Source of the DNA: Macrophomina tecta
Lineage: Eukaryota; Ascomycota; Dothideomycetes; Botryosphaeriales; Botryosphaeriaceae
Assembly: GCA_024180945.1 (NCBI GenBank)
Contig: JAKSGN010000036.1
Coordinates: 2,046,001 to 2,110,000, forward strand
Length of the DNA: 64,000 bases
Reading direction: 5' to 3'
The notes beneath the pieces were generated by a model. The model had not been told where the DNA came from, made no database searches, and was given only the letters and a program-made list of their open reading frames with translations. The number at the start of each line of letters is the position of its first letter. Positions within the stretch are counted from its first letter, which is position 1. The translations under genes were made by a program, and so were the position numbers. This document shows, piece after piece, positions 32,720-43,594 of this stretch.

Positions 32720-33579
32720 TACCTAGACCTTATTATAGAATTCCATCGTCAGAACCCGGACCTCCCGCGAAAACGAGATCGTCCCTAAAGAAGAACGACG
32801 GAAAACCCTTAAAAATTATCGGGTTTTATCGTAAACGGGGATAGACGAGTAGAATTCACCGGCTTAGAAGAACGAGATATTCGCACCTCGGCCCTAGGCT
32901 CGCTAGCCGACTCGGCAGCCTACGGCGTAGTAGGACCCACCGACTCGTAATATAGCCGTTTTAACGAGGACCGACCCTTAGAACTCTTAGGGTTAGAAAG
33001 GCTCTTAGGTAAACTAGACGCCTTAGCCTTCTCTAACTCCTCTAACGAAGCAAATCCTTGCCGAATTATCTTAGACCTACGCTCCTAAAGAAAGCGACGC
33101 TGCTTACGCAGACGTACTAGCTTCTCTAGAGTAGCATCTTTCTCGGCGGTAATACGATCGAACTCCCGGTCTAAGCAATCTACTACGGAAGTCAGTCGAA
33201 GGGACAAAATAAAATAACGCGATATCTATAACCCAAGGCACTTGCTTCTATAATATCGCAACCCGTGCGACGCGCCTTTAGGTAAGCGCCATAAACAGAG
33301 GGATTATCCTCCAAGGTAAAGCACTCGGTATAGTACTCTAGATAATAAGTATAGGGAATTATCTCTACGCCGTCCTAAAGAATACGACGCAATAAGTCCC
33401 GACGACGTATTATCGTACGATGCGGCCGCTTAACAGAAGGCTTAAAACTATTAGTAAGAGGACGTTTTAGCGGTATAATAAGGACCTATAACGAGAAATA
33501 ATATAGGAACCCCACGGAACGAAAAGATATAGCCGCGCAAGGAAAATCTTCGGGCCGAAGATCCTTAAAGGGGGGATAG
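32720..33579 (+). mobile_element. 3' internal part of a gypsy-A element, RIP-decayed
   Basis: It lies immediately upstream of LTR-A and ends in a purine-rich tract (AAAGGGGGGATAG, 33568-33580), the expected polypurine tract before a 3' LTR. The remainder is rich in TA and TAG, with no open frame; it may correspond to the pol C-terminus but no domain could be read. The left side is cut by the Fot1/pogo insertion. Confidence 0.5.
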
Positions 33580-33802
33580 TATTACGGCGCAGCCTCTATA
33601 GTATAGGGAAGAAGGAAGGAAAGAACGTTCTACGGGGAATTCCTAAGAAAAGAGGGGATCACGTAGCGCAGCACGTAAGTACCCAAGAACGGACCCACCG
33701 AGCCCTTACGAGCCGGGCTCACGCCGGCTCACCTCGAGCCCTCTGGAGCTGGGCTCGCAACAGCACCACTAGATTGTATACACTTTTATATTTATATATA
33801 AA
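33580..33802 (+). repeat. LTR-A, 3' half missing
   Basis: It starts TATTACGGCGCAGCC (TG changed to TA) and matches 25319-25540 as far as the TATATAA box, where copia-1 begins. The remaining half of this LTR is not found on the other side of copia-1. Confidence 0.8.
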
Positions 33803-34030
33803 TGTTGAATTTGGGTGAGTGAAGAGTAGTGAGGTCAGAAAGAGAGTAGATTCTGCCTGTCTCCTGAGAGGGAGGTAGGTATGCTTTGCTTATATACATA
33901 AATGAGTGCTTGAATAACCGAGGAGAATAGAAGCCGATATTGCTATCCGAAGCTTGTGAAGATGAGGAGTAGTGAGGAGGTGGCAAAGAGTAGATGCTGA
34001 TCTGTAGCAATAAGGCAAAATAGTCTGACA
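33803..34030 (-). repeat. Copia-1 3' LTR
   Basis: 228 bases, TG to CA, apparently identical to 47691-47918. Confidence 0.9.
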
Positions 34031-34116
34031 CACCCCCTTCACGACGTGTACGCTTGGGAGGGTCGTGATAGTAGAAGCAGCGTCGAGTGTACAATAAAAG
34101 CAGTAGAGAATAGTGG

Positions 34117-34758
34117 TTAGTTATCTTGCAATTTAGTAGTGATGTCTTCGAGTCCAATTTGTTGAAGAAAGTATTGATGTTTCTGTTTGTTGAGAGGTTT
34201 AGTGAGTCCATCTGCAATTGTCTCTGCAGTGGGAGTCCAAGAGATTGAAATGTTGCCTTCTTGTACTTCCTGGCGTAGCCAGTGGCTGTGGATTTGAACA
34301 TGACGAAGTTTTGTGATGAGCTTATAAGTTTCCTCGTCAAGTAGGCGAATTGTCTGAGTGTTGTCACACTGAATCTTTGTCTGATGTCCAGTAGAGAAAT
34401 CGATTGCTTTGAAGAGGTTTTCCCACCAAATAGTTTCCTTGGCGGTGGCTGAGAGTGCGAGTAATTCGGCTTCAGTGCTGCTCGTAGTGACAGTGCGTTG
34501 CTTAGCTGCTTTCCAGTCGATAGGTCCTCCAAAGAGTCGAAAGAGAAAACCTTGAATGCTCTTTCTGGTGTCAATATCTGAAGCAAATGAGGCATCGCTG
34601 GAGGCAATAAAGAGATCTTTGGTAGACTGAGTAAAGCCTGAGAAAGTAAGAGCGTAGTTTCGAGTACTTGCCAGATACTCGAGAACTCGTTGAGCCAGAT
34701 GAAGGTGCTGAGCTGATGGGTTCTGCAAGTGTTCAGAGAGTCGTGATGCTGCGTGAGC
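34117..34758 (-). pseudogene. Copia-1 pol, RNase H end (severed by hAT insertion)
   Basis: Codes for the last part of the copia polyprotein: SRLSEHLQNPSAQHLHLAQRV, then DASFASDIDTRKS, STEAELLALS and CDNTQTIRLL of the RNase H domain, ending near the stop at 34117. It continues exactly from RPDIAHA at 43595 once the hAT element and one copy of its eight-base duplication are removed. Confidence 0.85.
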
Positions 34759-35504
34759 CAGTGTGAAAAATGGACGGATGGATCGGCCGATCCAGATCCA
34801 AAACGCCACTTGGACGGATTTGGACGGATTGCTGGATCTAATCCATTTTGATCCATGGGGGCGCTTGAGCTTAAGCCACTGAAAATCTAATTAAAATTGT
34901 GAGTGTCTATCTGAAGTTTGACTCTAATCATATGAAATTGCTGTCTTCCTGATATCAATAATCTTTGCCTTACCCTAAGAGTGTAAACACTGAGCAGCTT
35001 GTATTGTGCTCTGCTTAAGATGATTGCGGCGCTTCGTTATTATAAGGCCAAGCCTGCTGAACACTCGCTTAGGCTCATCGCTCATCGCCGGAATTGAGAG
35101 CATGTCGAAAGCCATTTGTGCAAGATGAGGATACTCGGTGGCTCCAATAGTACGCCACTAATGTAGTGGATTTTCGGTATTAACTTGCGCTTGGTTGTTA
35201 TAACGGTCGAACTTATCTGTAGTAACTACCTTGCGAGATTGGCTTCGAGCTTTAGCTAAACCCCTTATGCGGTATGCCTCTATTGTATTTAGTTCTCGCT
35301 TAGTCTTCTTTAGCGGTGAGATAGTCTCTGAGACTGGTTGTTGCTTATAGGTAGAGTTCTATAGTGATTTGACTGCTCTTTTTCCGGTAGTAATTTAGGA
35401 CTTGTTGTTTGCCTATTGAGACTCGATGAACTTCCAGGTATAGCCAGGATGTAGTATAGTTGCTGCTAGGTATGTAGGTGAGTCACCGAGCTTTGCATAG
35501 TACT

Positions 35505-35723
35505 TGTTGGAAAATGACTAATTGGCAGCCTTGATTCAACTGATGAAGATGAGTTCCCATAGATTGGCATATCTAGTAGAGGGAGGCCGTACGGGCTTCC
35601 CTTATACCTATTCTACCTACTAGGGTAAAACGGGTATGTAACTTGCTTACCTGCTGAGACAGGTGTGCAACGAGTATAAGACATAACTGAATCCAAAACA
35701 CTACTGAATCAAATATTCCAACA
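35505..35723 (-). repeat. Copia-2 3' LTR
   Basis: 219 bases, apparently identical to 41291-41509; preceded on the minus strand by the polypurine tract GTGAAGGGGGTG (35724-35735). Confidence 0.95.
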
Positions 35724-35824
35724 CACCCCCTTCACGTGTTGCCTGAAAGGGAAGTGCGTGATAAAACAAAGGTAGGGGTAGGATGAGTGTTGAACTCGTT
35801 GTGTGCAAAAATTCAAAAAGAAAA

Positions 35825-35950
35825 AATGCGTGGTGGCGCTTGGAATCGAACTCGGAATCTTTTAGCCTGCCCACATTGAGAATTGAACTCGGAACCTCGG
35901 TTCTGACGTAATCAGCGCTTTACCCAATACACCACTCGGTCACGTGAATG
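35825..35950 (-). other. tRNA-like sequence in the copia-2 3' untranslated region
   Basis: On the minus strand, GACCGAGTGGTGTATTGGG resembles an A box with D-arm, and GGTTCCGAGTTCAATTC then AGTTCGATTCC resemble two B boxes (T-arms), followed by GCGCCACCACGC and a T-run. Stems do not fold into a proper cloverleaf, so it is at best a tRNA-derived or SINE-like relic carried by copia-2. Nothing similar is seen in the same position in copia-3. Confidence 0.35.
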
Positions 35951-36400
35951 GGTATATAAGATCAAAAAGCGAAAATCTTCCCATCCAAAGTAACCAAGCT
36001 GACCACTATCATGTGCGCTGCGTGCAGCCACATTTGGGCTAATCACCCATTTGACACTGGCGATCACGGGATCGGGTGCACCCAGGTAGTGAATTGAGGG
36101 CCCTTCTGCTAGGCAACTGGTAGTAGGGAAGAGGGTTGTCCGACATCGGCCAGATTTCTGAGCCGGTGGGCGTAATGCTCTAGCTGGGTGAATCTGCGGG
36201 GCGTGCTGAGCCTAGCTGCTAACGTGGCTTATCAGTCTTGGTGTTGTTCTGTGGTGTAGCCTGGCTGGGGCCGGCCTCCTCGGGGGTCGGTCAATCCGCT
36301 TCTTTTTCTGGTTCTTTCTTTCTTTTATAAAGATAACTGGGGAAGAGGGTTGTGCCTCTATAAAAGCAATAACACCGTTTACTGAAATCGACTTGGGCCG

Positions 36401-39400
36401 TTACTTAAAGAGAGGTGTAAGGCCAATTTGGTTAACGAACTGATGGTGTTTCTGACGTGGTAAGGCTTTGGTTAAGCCGTCTGCAAGCATAACAGCCGTA
36501 GGCGTCCAGCGAAGGCGAACGTTGCCTGCCTGAGCCTCTTGGCGTAGCCAGTGATGGTGAATATCAACGTGGCGTAACTTGGTGTTTAGCTTGCCTATTT
36601 TCTCCTTCATAAGGCGAAGCGTTTGCGTGTTATCGCACTGAACCTCAATCTCGTGTCCTGGATCGAACTGAATGCCCCTAAATAGACGCTTCCACCAGAA
36701 GCACTGCTTAGCTGCCTCGGATAAAGCGAGTAGCTCTGCTTCCGTAGTTGAGGTGGTGACAGTTGGTTGTTTAATCGCTTTCCAGTCTACTGGCGCACCG
36801 TACATTATGATAATCGATCCTTGGTGACTGCGGCGTGTATCCGGATCGTTTGCGTACGCCGCATCACTGCTGATAGTAAAGATATCAGCCTGGTTCTCCT
36901 GGAATCCTTGATAGTATAAGGCGAGGTTCTTAGTCCCTGCTAGATATCCGAGGAGACGTTGTGCTAGCTCTAAGTGGCGAGCTGAGGGGTTGGTGAGGTA
37001 GGCTGATAGTGCTGAACAGGCGTAGGCTATATCCGTACGTGTGCTTACAGCTGCAAACTGAGCTGAGCCTATCTTGCTTTGGTACGTGTGGATATCTTGT
37101 GCGCTTGCATGCGTGCCTTGATTCGATTCTAGCACTTTATCTGATGGGAGAGGTGTAGCTGGTACGTGAGTCTCCTTAACGCTGTAACGCGTAATAAGGC
37201 CGTTAATATATGACTCCTGTGAGAGCCATAAGAGCCGTTGCTCACGATCCCGTACTATTCGTAAGGCTAAGAACCATTGAGCCTCACCCATCATCCGCAT
37301 CTCATAGCGCTGGAATAAGTCCTCCTGAAATGCGTTGGCGTACTGCTCATCACGCTTGTGGTAGGCCATGATTACGTCATCTACGAAGAAGAAGACGAAT
37401 AAGTGGTCGTTTGCGTAGAGGCACGGTGCGTCTGGAACCGGTTCTAATCCAAGCTCTTTTAGTGTCTGGCAGAAGTGGTTTTGCCATAACGCTGGTGATT
37501 CTTTTAAGCCGTATAACGCTCGGAGTAGCAGTAGTATTTGGCTAGCAGGGAGGTTCATTCCTTCAGGCGGTCGGCAGAACGTCTTTTCTTGAAGAGGTAC
37601 ATGGGGAAAGGCGTTAACAACGTCGTACTGACGTGTCTCCAAATCGAACGCACAGATAATTGCTATCAGTGCTCGAAAGATTCGGAAGGCCAGGGTAGCT
37701 GCGTACGTGTCCTGTTGGGTGCTTTGTAAGTCTCCCCTTACACAGATACGAGCCTTGACTTTTATAAGCCAACCGTATTCATCGAATTTGTATTTGAATA
37801 CCCAAGTAAGTGGAATAACCTCTTTCTGAAGACTTTGCGCTTCTTTCGCTTGTACTATCTTCCACACCCCCTTACCCTGGACTTCCTGAAGCTCTGTTTG
37901 AATAGCTTTTAGCAGGTGGGGTTTCATTGGGTGTTTGAAGATTTCGTGGTAAAACCGTGGCTCAGGGGGCAGTTGATCTTTGTGGATTCGTGGGAGCTCG
38001 GTTTGGTGATGCTTTACAGCACGTGTTCGTGGCTCGTTCAGGACAGTCATAAAGGACGAGTATAGCCCCTGATGACTGAACATATTGTCCTGTATTAGCG
38101 TAATATACGCATCACGGCGCTGGCGACGTGTCTTTGATCCTTGGATGATCAGGCTCGTGTTGATATCAGCTGATATATCACGGCCTCTGGGTGCACGGTT
38201 GCCAATGGCAGCGCCTGGATCCGGCTCAGTTTCGTACTGAACTGGTAAAAGGGGTCCAAGCCTCCGAGTTTGCTGCTGTTCTTCACCCCCTGATCCTTGA
38301 GAGGATAACTGAGGCGAATCTGGCACTTGGACTCGAATGCTACTTGCTGATGATGACGGGCTTGGTAGATAATCGGCCTGCGTAGGCGTTGATTCCTTTT
38401 GGGGACTTTCTGCTTGATTCGGTGTAGATTCCCGGCTTATATCGTCAGTGGACGTTTCCGGTTCCTCGTCCGAGTAGATAATGTCCTCCTCGTTGAGCAT
38501 AATACGCGGTATAACCGATTCTGGCTCGTCATCTTGTTGCTGAGCCGCTAGTAGCTCGTCTAAGTCCTCTGGTGAGAACTTGCTAGATTCGTCAAACGTG
38601 ACGTCTCTTGATCGTATAATACGATCCTTTGGTGGATACCAAATGCGGTAGATATTAGTTGAATCGTATCCAACTAAATATCCAACTAAGACTCGCTCGT
38701 TCAGCTTGTGTGAGCGTGGAATCGTCTTAAGCAGTGAGTAGGCTTTACAGCCATATACTCGTAGGTGAGCCACCTTAGGCTGCTTTTTATGGACTAACTC
38801 GAATGGAGTCTTCCACTGGTGCCGCTTCATTGGGGTCCTATTATGGATGTAGGAGGCTGCCTTGATCATTTCAGGCCAAAGGCCTTCAGGTAGGTTAGCA
38901 CTAACGCGTAGAGCGCGTGCTTTAACTATAATAGAGTGTCCTGAACGTTCTGAAGCTCCGTTTTGCTGAGGCGTATAGGGAGCTGATACCTCGTGGGTAA
39001 TTCCCTGCTGCTCAAGCTGTTGCTTAAACGCGTGCGTAAGTGACACTTCTCCATCTGATCTTAGGAACGCCACCGTCTTTCCAAATCGAGACTTGATCAT
39101 TTGGATGATATTAAGGAGGTGCTGGGTGCACTCATCCTTAGTAACGTGCGTAACCGTAATGGTAAACTTGGTAGATGCACATTCCACGTGCGTTGTCCAC
39201 TGATTGCCGTTGTTGGCTCGTGTCATTTGCGTTAAATCAAATGAAATTCGAAAGAAGGCCTCCGTAGATGATTCTTCTGGCTCCATAGCTCGAGAAATCT
39301 GTTGATGGGCCTTCGTACGAGCGCACACATCACAGTGCTTAGGTAGCTCCTGATCCGTGATGGCCGCTCCTTGAACTGCCTTAGGCAACGCGTTAACAGC

Positions 39401-40936
39401 GTTTTGGCCTGCATGGGCAAATATATCGTGCCACTGAGTGGCTGGCAAGGATCGGATAACAAGGTTCGAGTTGACCTTTGGATTGTTTAACCCCTTATTA
39501 TACTCCATAAAGAAGTGGTTGTGCTTAAGGGTTAGGTTCGCCACAATAACGTCCTTCTTGTAGAGGCATAAACGGCCTGTGTCTAACTGAACGCCCTTAT
39601 CCCTTGCCTTAGCAACGGAGACGAGGTTGGCCTTAAACGATGGTACGTAGGCCACGTCCAGTAGGGTAATAACGCGGTTCCCTTGTTGGTTGGTTGCGTT
39701 AACCGTTACTTCTCCAAACGCTTCGATTGGTATAGTTGAATTTCCAGCTGTAACGTAATTATCTGGACTCGCATCCCTGGTTTTCTTAAACCGTTTCTGC
39801 ATGAATCGATTGCAGATGTGGTGCGTAGAGCCCGTATCAGTGATCCACGAGAGCTCAAGCGTAGTAGGTTTAGCAACGTGTTGCGTGCTAAAAGCCGAGG
39901 CTACTACGGCTGGAAACGATGAAGGATTACTATCGTCCGATTCGTTCGTTGATTGCTGATCTTGCGGATCCTCTTGTGGCTTCTGAGGAGTCGGATTCTC
40001 ACGTTTACGCTTAGAACGGTTAAGCGAACGCTCTACTCGATACTTAGTTTGGGGGTCCTCTAGGCTCTTCTTGATCTTGGCCTGAAGCTCTTTATTGGGT
40101 GTCCAATTGGCCGGTCTGATTGCTGCGTTATAATACGCGCATTGGTAATACCAGTGATTCTCCCCACACGTGCATTTGGGAGGGCCTCGTTCCTGCTTTT
40201 GATTACGTAGCGTGGCCGTAAAGGCTGCTTTCGTAACCTTTGGATTTTCGGCTGCATTTTGACGTTGGTAGTTGCGGTACTCAACAATAAGATTAGCTAG
40301 TGGCTTAATAAGCTCACCGTTCTGAAGCCTGATCTTGTAGTTGGTAGCCCACTGAGCATCAAAAGACGAAAGCGCTTTTAGAAAGCTCTTCTTGCCTCGG
40401 TTGCCAGAAACGTCGGGTAGGTCGAGTGATTCCGCCTTGAACAGCGTTTCCTCCCATTGATCTAGCCACTTAGCGATATTCTGGCTGCTAGGTGATTTCT
40501 CAAGCTGCTTTAGCTGATTAATCACGAGGTCTTCTTGAGTCTCCTGTGTAGGCTGAAGCCGTGCTTTGAGCGCAGATAGCTGAGAATAAGGGTGTAGGTC
40601 ATCCCTTAGTTTTCGAAGAATCGGTTGGAGAGAGGAGCTGATAGAGTCTAGAATGACCGTTGATAGGTCGTTGATTTCTTTTTCTAGCTTCTCGTATTCT
40701 CGGAGCTCTTGTTTGTAGTCCTCACGTTGTAGCTTATAACGCTCCCATGCTCGTGTAGAGTCGTTTTCTGGTTCCGTAGGGCTACGTGGCTTGATTGGCT
40801 GGATTGGCTTCTCCACAAGGTTCGGATTGATGTAGTCGAAGATTTTCCCCTGCTTCGCTCGGGCTTGGATAGTGAAATACCACTCATCCCAGTTATCGGA
40901 CGACTTGAGAACGATAATAGGCTTTGATGAGGCCAT
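36401..40936 (-). CDS. Copia-2 Gag-Pol polyprotein
   Basis: A single 1511-codon frame, the length expected of a fungal Ty1/copia Gag-Pol without frameshift. Order: Gag with SDNWDEWYFTIQARAKQG, a CTCGENHWYYQC zinc-knuckle-like motif, protease with DTGSTHHIC, integrase zinc region (WHDIFAHAG, HCDVC), integrase core Asp/Asp/Glu in SFDLTQM, RSDGEVSL and TPQQNGASERSG, reverse transcriptase with VVNAFPHVPL and FFVDDVIMAY (the YVDD box as FVDD), and RNase H with SSDAAYANDP and STTEAELLALS. It makes all enzymes needed for reverse transcription and integration. No premature stop or frameshift. Start ATG at 40936 gives MASSKPIIVLK, matching the copia-3 start. Confidence 0.95.
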   Translation of the reverse strand: MASSKPIIVLKSSDNWDEWYFTIQARAKQGKIFDYINPNLVEKPIQPIKPRSPTEPENDSTRAWERYKLQREDYKQELREYEKLEKEINDLSTVILDSISSSLQPILRKLRDDLHPYSQLSALKARLQPTQETQEDLVINQLKQLEKSPSSQNIAKWLDQWEETLFKAESLDLPDVSGNRGKKSFLKALSSFDAQWATNYKIRLQNGELIKPLANLIVEYRNYQRQNAAENPKVTKAAFTATLRNQKQERGPPKCTCGENHWYYQCAYYNAAIRPANWTPNKELQAKIKKSLEDPQTKYRVERSLNRSKRKRENPTPQKPQEDPQDQQSTNESDDSNPSSFPAVVASAFSTQHVAKPTTLELSWITDTGSTHHICNRFMQKRFKKTRDASPDNYVTAGNSTIPIEAFGEVTVNATNQQGNRVITLLDVAYVPSFKANLVSVAKARDKGVQLDTGRLCLYKKDVIVANLTLKHNHFFMEYNKGLNNPKVNSNLVIRSLPATQWHDIFAHAGQNAVNALPKAVQGAAITDQELPKHCDVCARTKAHQQISRAMEPEESSTEAFFRISFDLTQMTRANNGNQWTTHVECASTKFTITVTHVTKDECTQHLLNIIQMIKSRFGKTVAFLRSDGEVSLTHAFKQQLEQQGITHEVSAPYTPQQNGASERSGHSIIVKARALRVSANLPEGLWPEMIKAASYIHNRTPMKRHQWKTPFELVHKKQPKVAHLRVYGCKAYSLLKTIPRSHKLNERVLVGYLVGYDSTNIYRIWYPPKDRIIRSRDVTFDESSKFSPEDLDELLAAQQQDDEPESVIPRIMLNEEDIIYSDEEPETSTDDISRESTPNQAESPQKESTPTQADYLPSPSSSASSIRVQVPDSPQLSSQGSGGEEQQQTRRLGPLLPVQYETEPDPGAAIGNRAPRGRDISADINTSLIIQGSKTRRQRRDAYITLIQDNMFSHQGLYSSFMTVLNEPRTRAVKHHQTELPRIHKDQLPPEPRFYHEIFKHPMKPHLLKAIQTELQEVQGKGVWKIVQAKEAQSLQKEVIPLTWVFKYKFDEYGWLIKVKARICVRGDLQSTQQDTYAATLAFRIFRALIAIICAFDLETRQYDVVNAFPHVPLQEKTFCRPPEGMNLPASQILLLLRALYGLKESPALWQNHFCQTLKELGLEPVPDAPCLYANDHLFVFFFVDDVIMAYHKRDEQYANAFQEDLFQRYEMRMMGEAQWFLALRIVRDREQRLLWLSQESYINGLITRYSVKETHVPATPLPSDKVLESNQGTHASAQDIHTYQSKIGSAQFAAVSTRTDIAYACSALSAYLTNPSARHLELAQRLLGYLAGTKNLALYYQGFQENQADIFTISSDAAYANDPDTRRSHQGSIIIMYGAPVDWKAIKQPTVTTSTTEAELLALSEAAKQCFWWKRLFRGIQFDPGHEIEVQCDNTQTLRLMKEKIGKLNTKLRHVDIHHHWLRQEAQAGNVRLRWTPTAVMLADGLTKALPRQKHHQFVNQIGLTPLFK

Positions 40937-41273
40937 GGTTACTAGTAGTGGCTAGTAGTTGCTTATCGGATAATCGGGCCGAGTCTCGTGGCCGTAGGTA
41001 ACTCAGGGGAAGCGCTAGTACGTAGTGAAACTCGCTTAGATAGCTAGTACACCTACTAGGAACGCTACACCTGGAAAGGGCTGCCAAAATAGGCACTTGG
41101 TGATGGTTTAGATAACCGTTACAAAAATAACGAATAAGGGAGGCACTTGGCTCCGCTTATAACTGTGTGGCAAAAGAATGCCAAGCGAGACGTCCGGATG
41201 CCACGGAACGCTCAAACGTAGCACAAAGAGGTGCTTCTGGAGGATGGCTTAGATTACGGAAGGCACCTAAGAC

Positions 41274-41290
41274 GCACCCGGGCTCATAAC
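41274..41290 (-). promoter_or_regulatory. Copia-2 primer-binding site (half tRNA-iMet)
   Basis: GCACCCGGGCTCATAAC abuts the 5' LTR. It is identical in sense to the end of the 5' half of initiator tRNA-Met, whose anticodon loop contains CUCAUAA, so a tRNA cut in its anticodon loop would prime minus-strand DNA, as known for Drosophila copia. Copia-1 (47672-47690) and copia-3 (59010-59026) have the same site. Confidence 0.75.
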
Positions 41291-41509
41291 TGTTGGAAAA
41301 TGACTAATTGGCAGCCTTGATTCAACTGATGAAGATGAGTTCCCATAGATTGGCATATCTAGTAGAGGGAGGCCGTACGGGCTTCCCTTATACCTATTCT
41401 ACCTACTAGGGTAAAACGGGTATGTAACTTGCTTACCTGCTGAGACAGGTGTGCAACGAGTATAAGACATAACTGAATCCAAAACACTACTGAATCAAAT
41501 ATTCCAACA
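41291..41509 (-). repeat. Copia-2 5' LTR
   Basis: 219 bases, apparently identical to the 35505-35723 copy. Confidence 0.95.
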
Positions 41510-43594
41510 GTACTCCTCGGCCTTGTTAAGCGCAAGCTTGATCTGGGTGGCGAAATGCTATTGTTCTTTAGATGTAGCTGGCGGGGCATGCTTGTAGCGT
41601 TCGTACGCGGCCGTGAACTCCTCAACGATACATTCGAGGTCCATCTGAACATTACTAAGTCCACAGGATTTGCCGTCACCTGGCTGGCCTTGGAGATCCA
41701 TTGTAGCACTCCAGCATGGCTCGAGCAGTTTTGCGTACTGTGTTAAGATATCCCAGTCTTCTGCCTCGAGCGTATCTCTCAGGATAGCATTCTGCGCAGC
41801 ATCTTCATCTTCAGCCCAGCGTCCTCTAGTCTTCTCCTTTCCAGCCCGTTCTCGCTCAGATGCAATAAATTCCTCAAAAGGAGCTCGGAGCTTCAGGAGT
41901 GTCAGAATCTCATCGTATACGCTGTTCCAGCGAGTGTCGTTGCTTTGGTGAAGCTCGCGCGTCTTGATTGTATGCTATTTATTTGGATCCACGATGGTTT
42001 TGAAGTACTTAAGTTGAGTAGTATGCCACCGGTTTCGCCTCTGAGGACTTGCGTACGTCTAGACGATGAGATTATGAGCCCTGCCAACCGGTCTAGTTCT
42101 TCTTTACTGCCTCAATTCTTCCTTTAAGTTCGCCGGTACTGAGTCGTCGAACTTAAAGAGATTCTCGTTAAAGCCGAACAAGAGATGGCGAGCGATTAGG
42201 TTGATAATATGGCCTGCGCAGCGCAGGCGACGCTTATTCGGATTAAAATTGAACTTATCTGCAATGAACTGCATCGCCGTATCGTTATTCGGAGCGTTGT
42301 CTAAAACGAAGAAGCCTAGCTTGTCTTGGATGCCGAAATCTTTGATTACCCGGATAATCTGCTCTGCAACCTCCCCACCTGTATGGGAGTCAGATTGCTC
42401 AGGTGTCGCTAGAAGGATAGATTGGGATTCAAACTTTATATTGATAAAGTGAGCAACGATGCCGTTTAGGGAGATATAATTGCCGGATGTCTAGAGGTTA
42501 AACGAGATATGAATCTTGCTGATAGTATTTTGTAGCTCTTTTCTGACTACTGCCTTATGAAGTCTATATCCTTTTAGAATCTAGTGCCTTATAGTTGGTC
42601 CGCAGGGCATTGCATCTCTTGCACGCGGTGAGAGATAAGTAATAAACTCGCGGAAAACTTTACTGTCGACTTGCCGAAACGATACGTTATCGTAGATAAT
42701 CTACCGAATAAGAAGCTTCTGAAAAGTATTCTTATCGAACGCCAGTGCCAACTTATTTAGGATTGCTTGCTCACGAGGCTCATCAGCATTTAAGCCTGCT
42801 GGTACTGACGTATTCTTCCGCTCGAACGGTATAATCTCCTTCTCTTTATTGAAGGTTTCGCCATGAACTTGGCGGATGTGTTTTGTTACATTCGCACTTC
42901 CACGCTTAATATTGTAATGGTGCCTAGGACGTACACCTTTAGCATTGTGGTAGCGAAGACATAACCACTAACGATTCGAAGATTTGGAATCTTTAGTCGG
43001 TATACTAACTTTCTAGATGCCCGAGCTGAGCTTGCCTGTGAGCTGTGTAATAGGAATGCTGAACCTAGGTAGTCGCCCCCAGTCGACCGAGTCGTAGTTG
43101 AACCGGGATTTTTCAAATGGAGTAGCCTCGCCGGCTCGCGCTTTATTACTCCATTCTGAATCGAATGTGAGCTCGTCCGTAGGAGTCGATATATTGGAGG
43201 CAATACAGGAAGTACTGGCGAGTGATGGGGATGACGGTGCCACCGATTGTGTAGATAGAGGCGCTATTGTAGGGGGTTGATAATTGTACAATTCTGAAGC
43301 TTCTCTTATAGTAGAATACCACTGACAATTGTCGTTAGATGGAGGTGTAAAGCTTGTTAATATTAAGGAGAAGATACGAAATCCGGATCGTTATAAAGGC
43401 GTAAAGCTTTGACAGCTTCATTCAGGGGAATCGCTAAATGAGGATGTAGATAGCGATGGCTTGCGCCACAATACCCCAGTGGATCAGAATGGACGGATTA
43501 TCCAATCCACGCTAGATCCGGATCAACGCCACTTTGGACGGATTCGGACGGATCGGTGTTTTCCGATCCGTCCATTTTTCACACTGGCGTGAGC

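Larger units (their letters stand above)
35505..41509 (-). mobile_element. Copia-2 retrotransposon, complete and apparently intact
   Basis: 219-base LTRs (35505-35723 and 41291-41509; TGTTGG to CCAACA) look identical base for base, flanked by the five-base duplication GTACT (35500-35504 and 41510-41514). It has a primer-binding site, polypurine tract and a single uninterrupted gag-pol frame. It is the youngest insertion in the stack: it lies inside a hAT that lies inside copia-1. It carries no visible RIP damage although its RIP-decayed relative copia-3 is 12 kb away. Confidence 0.95.
34900..43300 (-). pseudogene. hAT transposase, stop-riddled and interrupted
   Basis: Minus-strand reading from about 43200 to 41515, then 35500 to 34960. 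Recognisable in order: a BED-like zinc-finger region (KRGSANVTKHIRQVHG), TSGNYISLNGIVAHFI, DNAPNND, RRLRCAGHIINLIARHL, NDTRWNSVYDEIL, and after the copia-2 interruption the hAT dimerisation segment (YPHLAQMAFDMLSIPAMSDE, RVFSRLG, RRNHL). Several stops sit where Trp is conserved (for example before TSGNY), as expected of TGG-to-TAG changes by RIP. Not functional. Confidence 0.85.
34759..43586 (-). mobile_element. hAT DNA transposon, itself split by copia-2
   Basis: Inverted ends CAGTGTGAAAAATGGACGG are flanked by perfect eight-base duplications GCGTGAGC (34751-34758 and 43587-43594), the hallmark of the hAT superfamily. Subtracting copia-2 and its duplication, the element is about 2.8 kb. Subterminal GGACGGAT-type repeats occur at both ends. 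It inserted into the pol gene of copia-1, and copia-2 later inserted into its transposase. Confidence 0.95.

Noticed and set aside
35829..35945. A functional tRNA gene
   Set aside because: A- and B-box-like motifs are present, but T-arm and acceptor stems do not pair.
41555..42452. Plus-strand open frames
   Set aside because: They are antisense shadows of the hAT transposase remnant.
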